64,000 nt of DNA from NCBI GenBank assembly GCA_019637155.1, contig JAHBWE010000020.1:123631-187630 (forward strand), written 5' to 3'. The stretch comes from Labilithrix sp. (GTDB lineage Bacteria; Myxococcota_A; Polyangia; Polyangiales; Polyangiaceae). Positions within the stretch are counted from its first letter, which is position 1. Every line of letters starts with the position of its first letter. Made by a program: the position numbers and the translations under genes. Positions 59,257 through 64,000 of the stretch are shown piece by piece. The notes below the pieces were generated by a model. That model did not search any database and was not told where the DNA came from. It saw nothing but the letters and a program-made list of their open reading frames with translations.

Positions 59257-60498
59257 TCAGCGGCGGCGCTTCCTGACCGCGAGCTCCTCGAGCGCCTCGA
59301 ACGCGGCCTCCTCGGACTCGGACGTCGCCGCCTCGAGCGCGACGCGGAGCTTCGGCGACGCCGTCGCCTCCGCCGCGACGCGGACGCGCGTCTTGCCCTC
59401 CTCGTCGAGGCCCTTGCGGAGGAGGAGCGCCGCGCCCGCGCGCGCGTCCTCGGCCGCGCGCGGGTCCTCGACCACGCGCCACAGGTCCTCCGCCCGCACC
59501 GACGCGCGGCGATATCCGACTTCGTCGGACGAGAGCGCGGCGAGCGCCTTCCTCCACTCCTCGGGAGTGCGTTCGCCCCGCGCGACGAGCGCCGACACGT
59601 CCGCGACCGGGCCGAGCGCGCGCTGGCTCGCGTGCGCTTCGCGAATACGCGCCAGGACCGCGTCGCGATATTCGGTCTCGACGCCGCCGCCTTTCGACTT
59701 GTCGGAATTCAGATAAAGGATTTCCTGTTTCCCATTTCGGAGCTCGAGCAAGATAGAGGTCAATCCCTCGGGCTGGACGCGGACGATGTCGGCCATCGGG
59801 AAGAAGCGCTTCCACCCCATCCAGCGCAACAGGACGCCGTCGCGACCGACGACGATCTTCGCCCGGAGCATCGCGAGGACGATGAGCGGAGCGGCGAAGC
59901 CCATCCAGAGCGGACCCGCGCGCGGGCCGAGCAGCGGGGCGAAGGCGGACGCCGCCGCGAGGCTCGCGAGCATGACGAGGATACGCCGGCCCACCGTGCG
60001 CATCAGCGGCGACGCGGCGGTGAACTCGGCGCGCTGCTGACTCGCGTCGAGGCCGAGCGCCGCGAGCAGGGCGTTGCCTTCGTCCTGCGACGCGACCTCC
60101 GCCTCGAAGACGAGGCGTTGCCACCGATCGAAGAGCTGAACGGTCGAGCCGGCCGCCCTCTTCTTCGCGTCCTTCGCGACGGGCGGACGAGGCTGATAGC
60201 GACCGGAGGCGATCTCGGCGCGGGGGATCGCGACGTCGTCGACGCGGAGCTCCGTCGCCGACGCGCGGACGTGCCGAACGCGGGGCCGCGCGAACCAGTT
60301 CGTGCGCCGCGCGCTGTACCCGATGACGGCGGCGATGGCGGCGAGGTGGACGCCGAGCGCGCCGAGGAGGAACGGCCGATGCACGAGGAAAGCGGCGAAC
60401 GCCGCGAGGCCCACCACGACGGCGAGCCGGAGCCCCCGATCGACGAGGAGGTTCTTCTCGAAGACGACGAGGCGTTCGTAGAACGGACGTTCGCTCAG
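59257..60498 (-). CDS. Membrane protein with PH-like region
   Basis: A protein of about 413 residues that I do not recognise. Two N-terminal hydrophobic segments (AVVVGLAAFAAFLVH and LGALGVHLAAIAAVIG), a soluble stretch with VRASATELRVDDVAIPRAEI, two further helices around 165-205, and a second soluble part starting AKIVVGRDGVLLRWMGWKRFFPMADI that resembles bacterial PH-like domains. The C-terminal 130 residues are charged and helical. No ATG, GTG or TTG stands before the first helix. CTG 60498 overlaps the previous stop as CTGA and gives SERPFYERLVVFEKN, so a CTG start with coupled translation is inferred. A/T-rich codons occur at 59690-59765. Confidence 0.75.
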   Translation of the reverse strand: MSERPFYERLVVFEKNLLVDRGLRLAVVVGLAAFAAFLVHRPFLLGALGVHLAAIAAVIGYSARRTNWFARPRVRHVRASATELRVDDVAIPRAEIASGRYQPRPPVAKDAKKRAAGSTVQLFDRWQRLVFEAEVASQDEGNALLAALGLDASQQRAEFTAASPLMRTVGRRILVMLASLAAASAFAPLLGPRAGPLWMGFAAPLIVLAMLRAKIVVGRDGVLLRWMGWKRFFPMADIVRVQPEGLTSILLELRNGKQEILYLNSDKSKGGGVETEYRDAVLARIREAHASQRALGPVADVSALVARGERTPEEWRKALAALSSDEVGYRRASVRAEDLWRVVEDPRAAEDARAGAALLLRKGLDEEGKTRVRVAAEATASPKLRVALEAATSESEEAAFEALEELAVRKRRR

Positions 60499-61493
60499 CG
60501 GAGGCCCTCGATCCAGCGCTTCACGACGTCGACGCCCTGCGTGTCGACCACCGTCGACGCGAGCGGCGGCATCTGGCCGTCGCCGCGCATGCCCATCGCC
60601 TTCACGAGCTCGCTCTCGTCCGGCGCGCCCGCCTTGACGCGGAGGCCGGCGCGGCCCGCGCTCGTCGTCTCGACGCCGACGAGCGTCTTGTAGAGGTCCC
60701 ACTCCACCTCGGGTTCGTTCGCCGCGAGCTCCTCGAACGCGAGGCGCAGCCGGAGGCCGGTCGTCTCCGCGGTCGCCGACGGCGTCGCGTTGTGACAGGT
60801 CACGCCGCAGTTCACGTGGAGCACGCCGTAGGCCGGGTTCGGCACCGTCACCGCCGTCACCGCCGGCTTCGGGACGATCTTGTCCTCGCGCGCGAGGGTC
60901 GCGAGGGTCACGCCCGTCGCGCCGGGCTGCGCGAGCGACACCGCCTCGAAGCCGAGGAGCTTGTCCCTGCGGCCGCGATGGCACTCCGAGCACTCCGTCG
61001 TCGTGGGGATGTGGTACGGCTCGCCGTCGAGCATGACGTCGGTGCCGGCGCCGACGGTCGCCTTCGTGCCGTCCTCGGACCAGACGTACGAAGTCTGCAG
61101 CCATTTGCCGGCGTTCGTCTTCCAGAAGAAGCGCGTCTCGACCTTCTTCGGTCCCTTGTGGATGTCTTTCCAGACCTTCGTCCCGTTCGGAAACTTCCAA
61201 TCATCCATCGACGTGGCGTCGACGGTCTGTCCCTCCGGGAGCTCGATGTAGCGATCCTTGTCGAGCCCGTCGCTCCAGAACGCGACGCCGGGCGCGTACG
61301 CGCGCGCGGTGGGCGCGATCGTCCTCGTCGCGAAGTCCGAATAGAGGCCCGTGCACGCGAGATCGTTCGGGACCTCGTCCTGACTCTCGGGACCGCACGC
61401 GCCGGCGCCTCCGTCCTCGCTGCTGCACGCCCCCGCGCTCGCCGCCGCCGCTGCGAGCGCGACGACGAACATCCTCCCTCCGAGCATCGTCAC
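60495..61493 (-). CDS. Cytochrome c-like (SO2930-type) lipoprotein
   Basis: A 332-residue lipoprotein (signal FVVALAAAAASAGAC). Conserved pieces of a family usually found with dihaem-like proteins are present: FWSDGLDKDRYIELPEG, DDWKFPNGTKVWKDI, TRFFWKTNAGKWLQTSYVW. There is one clear haem motif, TECSECHRG (CxxCH), and a second Cys-His site, VNCGVTCHNA, which is CxxxCH rather than CxxCH. The end GDGQMPPLASTVVDTQGVDVV matches the Met-ligand region of cytochromes. A role in respiratory or oxidative chemistry is likely. The ribosome site GAGGAGGTG is strong. It overlaps the next gene by four bases. Confidence 0.85.
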   Translation of the reverse strand: MTMLGGRMFVVALAAAAASAGACSSEDGGAGACGPESQDEVPNDLACTGLYSDFATRTIAPTARAYAPGVAFWSDGLDKDRYIELPEGQTVDATSMDDWKFPNGTKVWKDIHKGPKKVETRFFWKTNAGKWLQTSYVWSEDGTKATVGAGTDVMLDGEPYHIPTTTECSECHRGRRDKLLGFEAVSLAQPGATGVTLATLAREDKIVPKPAVTAVTVPNPAYGVLHVNCGVTCHNATPSATAETTGLRLRLAFEELAANEPEVEWDLYKTLVGVETTSAGRAGLRVKAGAPDESELVKAMGMRGDGQMPPLASTVVDTQGVDVVKRWIEGLR

Positions 61494-61636
61494 CTCCTCA
61501 GCTTACTCCATGGCAGTCAAACATTCGACATCGTTGACGAACACGGGTGGACCCGCGCGGCCGTCCGCCCGCGGCGCGATGCGACCCGTCGGGGTGTGTT
61601 CGCCGGGGCTGAGTCGATGGACTAGGGTCCTCGATC

Positions 61637-62803
61637 GTGGACGAGCGCTCCGGACTCATGGGCTGGCTGCTGCGCCTCGTGCCGGGCGCGACGTCGCAGC
61701 CCACGGCGCTGGCGAAGAACCGGCTCGTCATCGGCGTCACCATCCTCTTGCTCTCGATGGTGCTCCAGACCGCGCCGCTCGCGGTGCGCTCGCAGCAGGT
61801 CGAGCCCGTCGTCGTGCGGTTCGGCTGGTACGTGCTCGAGATGGCGACGCTCGCGGTCGCGCTCTCGACCGCGTACCACCACAACCAGCGGCGGCGCGCG
61901 ACGATCGGCGCGACGCTCGCGTGGACGATCGCGATCTCGGCCGTCGTCTCGCTCGTCTTCGTCCTCCTCTACACGCTCGTCGTCGTCCCCGCCGTCCCCT
62001 CGCTGAGGAGCGACGGTCCTCCCCGCACGATGGCGTTCTCGATCACGTGGGGCCTCGTCGTCGGCATGCTCCACACCGGCGTGTGGGCGCTCGCGTTCGT
62101 GTTCCCGTACGTCGCGGAGGACGCGCGGCTCCGCGCGCTCGAGGCCGACAAGCTCAAGATCGAAGCGGAGCAGCTCAAGATCTCCGCCGAGCTCTCGCGC
62201 CTGCGCTCCCAGCTCGAGCCGCATTTCCTCCTCAACACGCTCAACGCGATCGCCGGGCTCGTGAACGAGAACCCGCGCGAAGCACGGCGCCTCATCGCGT
62301 GCCTCGGCGAGCTCCTGCGCGACGCGCTCCACGACGGCGACGAGCTGCAGCCGCTCGAGGACGAGGTCGCCTGGCTCCGGCGCTACGCCGAGATCCTCGA
62401 GTCGCGTCACGCCGGGACGCTGAGCTTCCAGTGGGACATCGAGCCCGGCACGAAGCGCACGCTCGTCCCGCGCCTCCTCCTCCAGCCGCTCGTGGAGAAC
62501 GCGGTCAAACACGGCGCGCTGCGACGGACGAAGAAGCAGGAGGGCTGCGGCCTCGTCACGGTGCGCGTGCGGCTCGCCGACAGCGACGCGAAGCGCAAGG
62601 TCGTCTGCGAGATCGAGGACAACGGCCCGGGCCTCCCCAACGCCGAGCCGCGCGCGGGCGCGTTCGGGCTCCGCTCGGTGCGGCGGCGGCTCGAGCTCAA
62701 GTTCCCCGACGCGGTGCTACGCATGGAATCTACCGCCGAGGGGACGCGCTCGATCGTCGAGCTCCCCTCCCCGACGAAGGAAAACCCGAAGGAGCTGTCG
62801 TGA
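61637..62803 (+). CDS. LytS-type sensor histidine kinase
   Basis: A 388-residue membrane kinase with four transmembrane helices (about 30-48, 62-80, 92-118 and 135-158), a coiled-coil linker (EADKLKIEAEQLKISAELS), and the His_kinase domain of the LytS/YehU type: QLEPHFLLNTLNAIAGLV with phospho-His196, then the ATPase with LLLQPLVENAVKHGA and EDNGPGLPN and FGLRSVRRRL. Signals probably act at the membrane part. It is translationally coupled (GTGA) to the LytTR regulator. GTG 61637 is used; TAGGGT at 61623-61628 lies eight bases upstream. No second sensor domain. Confidence 0.95.
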   Translation: MDERSGLMGWLLRLVPGATSQPTALAKNRLVIGVTILLLSMVLQTAPLAVRSQQVEPVVVRFGWYVLEMATLAVALSTAYHHNQRRRATIGATLAWTIAISAVVSLVFVLLYTLVVVPAVPSLRSDGPPRTMAFSITWGLVVGMLHTGVWALAFVFPYVAEDARLRALEADKLKIEAEQLKISAELSRLRSQLEPHFLLNTLNAIAGLVNENPREARRLIACLGELLRDALHDGDELQPLEDEVAWLRRYAEILESRHAGTLSFQWDIEPGTKRTLVPRLLLQPLVENAVKHGALRRTKKQEGCGLVTVRVRLADSDAKRKVVCEIEDNGPGLPNAEPRAGAFGLRSVRRRLELKFPDAVLRMESTAEGTRSIVELPSPTKENPKELS

Positions 62804-63600
62804 AGAAGAACGGCGTGAACCCCCTCCGTGCGCTCGTCCTCGAGGACGAGTGGCCCGCGCGCAACTACCTCGTCGAGCTCCTCGAGGGCACCGGCAACGC
62901 CGAGGTCGTCGGCGCGATCGCGACGATCGAAGAGGCGAAGGCCGTCCTCGCCGCGAGCGTCCCCGTCGACGTCGTCTTCGTGGACGTCCACCTCATGCCG
63001 GACGGCGAAGGCGCCGGCCTCGAGCTCGTGCGGGAGCTCGCGCGCGCGCCGGACGCGCCGCTCTTCGTCCTCGCCACCGCGTTCAAGGAGCACGCCCTCG
63101 AGGCGTTCGACCTCGGCGTCGCGGACTACCTGCTGAAGCCGTTCACGGAGGAGCGCGTCGCGGCGTGCCTCGAGCGCCTGGAAGCGCGCCGCGGCGAGCG
63201 CGGTACGGTCTCGACCCAGCAGCCGATGCGCATCGTCGCGCGGCGCGGCCGCGGGCTCGTCTTCCTCGATCCCTCGGAGGTCTGGGCGTTCGAGGCGGCG
63301 GATCGGCTGACGTCGGTCCACACCGCGCACGGAACGTTCGACGTCGACCTCTCGCTCTCCGCGATCGAGTCCTCGCTCGGCCGCACGTTCGCGCGCGTTC
63401 ACCGCAACTGGCTCGTGAACGCCTCGCACATCAAGCGGCTGGACCGCGACGGCAGCGAGACCACGATCTTCGTCGGCGTCGCCCTCGCCCCGGGCGAGAC
63501 CGGCGTCGAGAAGGGCCTCACCGTACCCGTCGCGCGCGAGCGTGCGCAAGGGGTCCGCGAGATGTTGCTGTCGAACGCGATGGGCGTGCGCCGGACGTAG
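62800..63600 (+). CDS. LytTR-family response regulator
   Basis: A 266-residue regulator. Receiver 8-130: acidic pair in LVLEDEWPARNY, phospho-Asp62 in VVFVDVHLMPDGEG, Lys113 in YLLKPF. LytTR DNA-binding domain about 145-260: RIVARRGRGLVFLDPSEVWAF, HTAHGTFDVDLSLSAIESSL, FARVHRNWLVNASHIKRLDRD. The cognate kinase is the LytS gene just upstream, overlapping by four bases; AAGGAG sits before GTG. LytTR regulators often control envelope, exopolysaccharide or competence genes by binding two direct repeats. The target here is unknown. Confidence 0.95.
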   Translation: MKKNGVNPLRALVLEDEWPARNYLVELLEGTGNAEVVGAIATIEEAKAVLAASVPVDVVFVDVHLMPDGEGAGLELVRELARAPDAPLFVLATAFKEHALEAFDLGVADYLLKPFTEERVAACLERLEARRGERGTVSTQQPMRIVARRGRGLVFLDPSEVWAFEAADRLTSVHTAHGTFDVDLSLSAIESSLGRTFARVHRNWLVNASHIKRLDRDGSETTIFVGVALAPGETGVEKGLTVPVARERAQGVREMLLSNAMGVRRT

Positions 63601-63780
63601 CGCGCGCATCGACCACCGTTCTCGCATCGATCGTTACGCGTCGTTCACGCGCCGCGCGCGCGCGAGGGATTGTCCCGTCGATGCGATCCGGCATCGACAT
63701 TGCTAGCGCGATCGGGCAAAGAGGAGCCGCCGAGCGGAATCCTCGGAACGTCGAATGACTTCGAAGCATCGGAGCGGCGC
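63601..63780. other. Intergenic gap
   Basis: 180 bases without a gene or strong hairpin between the LytTR regulator and the TonB-related gene. GGAGCGGC at 63772-63779 directly before GTG 63781 may be its ribosome site. Confidence 0.5.
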
Positions 63781-64000
63781 GTGAGGCCGCAATCCATCCG
63801 TTCGCTCGCGGCGCGGGCGGCATTTCAGCTTGCGCTCGGAGGCGCGGCGCTCGCCACCTTCGCGCCGGCGACCGCGTTCGCGCAGCAGCCCGCGGCGAAC
63901 GAGGTGGTTCCCCCGAAGCTGACGAAAGACTCGCCGGCGGTGTATCCGGAGCAAGCGCTCCGGGAGAAGGTCGCGGGGCGGGTCGTCGTGAACCTGATCC
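63781..64000 (+). CDS. TonB-related protein (probable TonB-dependent receptor family), 5' part
   Basis: The window holds the first 73 residues. A Sec signal with long hydrophobic core (LALGGAALATFAPATAFAQQ) is followed by PPKLTKDSPAVYPEQALREK and VAGRVVVNLI. The YPEQALREKVAGRVVV run is the start of a TonB C-terminal-like domain. In Myxococcota such a domain often stands at the N-terminus of TonB-dependent receptors in place of the usual CarboxypepD_reg domain. The rest lies outside the window, so a simple TonB protein cannot be excluded. Start GTG 63781. Confidence 0.7.
   Translation, partial: MRPQSIRSLAARAAFQLALGGAALATFAPATAFAQQPAANEVVPPKLTKDSPAVYPEQALREKVAGRVVVNLI

Overview
The window is a contiguous piece of a very GC-rich bacterial chromosome. 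Third codon positions are almost all G or C, and many genes start with GTG. Its gene content points to a myxobacterium of the Polyangiales type (Myxococcota). Evidence for this is five eukaryotic-like Ser/Thr kinase or pseudokinase genes, a profusion of lipoproteins with Cys- or Pro-rich spacers, a hybrid histidine kinase, a possible sigma-54 site and a REP-associated (RAYT) transposase. This is inference from content; no 16S rRNA is present. No CRISPR array, rRNA or complete prophage was seen.

Layout. 1-6.3 kb: end of a kelch-like gene, then a compact cluster of kinase, secreted repeat-type protein, kinase-like protein lacking catalytic residues, and membrane protein. 6.3-11.5 kb: an S9 peptidase lipoprotein and a soluble kinase with a long C-terminal repeat region. 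11.6-19.1 kb: signalling genes (XRE regulator, lone receiver, KGG stress protein, REC-GAF-PAS-HK-REC hybrid kinase, another kinase) and surface lipoproteins. 19.1-25.2 kb: a catalytic/non-catalytic M16 peptidase pair, a zinc-ribbon membrane protein, a haem/copper monooxygenase-like lipoprotein and an alpha/beta hydrolase. 25.2-31.7 kb: BON protein, hydrolase, trehalose-6-phosphate phosphatase-synthase fusion, 3D-domain protein, TonB-like protein. 31.9-41.7 kb: kinase, Lgt-like protein, beta-barrel, GST-ABM fusion with msrA, phosphodiesterase, ABC-F, NUDIX, DUF4856-like lipoprotein. 41.7-43.3 kb: RAYT transposase flanked by repeats. 43.3-47.6 kb: duplicated NTF2-like protein, two tandem Cys-ladder lipoproteins, a secreted protein and a PP2C-like protein with altered metal ligands. 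47.6-53.8 kb: divergent LysR/oxidoreductase pair, a RelA/SpoT-domain protein, a metN/metI deletion scar, an MscS channel and an anchor-L lipoprotein. 53.9-55.4 kb: tRNA-Leu and a decayed mobile segment (RepA-like ATPase remnant, VapBC-like pair). 55.5-64 kb: YbjQ protein, lipoproteins, phosphoglycerate-mutase-like phosphatase, cytochrome-like lipoprotein, LytS/LytTR two-component pair, start of a TonB-related protein.

Genes are mostly short operons with 4-base stop/start overlaps (GTGA, ATGA). Many first genes carry a -10-like TAnnnT hexamer ending 6-9 bases before the start codon, which suggests leaderless transcripts. Genes inside operons more often show GGAGG-type ribosome sites. The most unusual content is the pair of Cys-ladder lipoproteins, the kinase-like and phosphatase-like proteins that have lost catalytic residues, a dispersed hairpin element with compensatory base changes, and the metN-metI scar within a segment bounded by 19-bp direct repeats.
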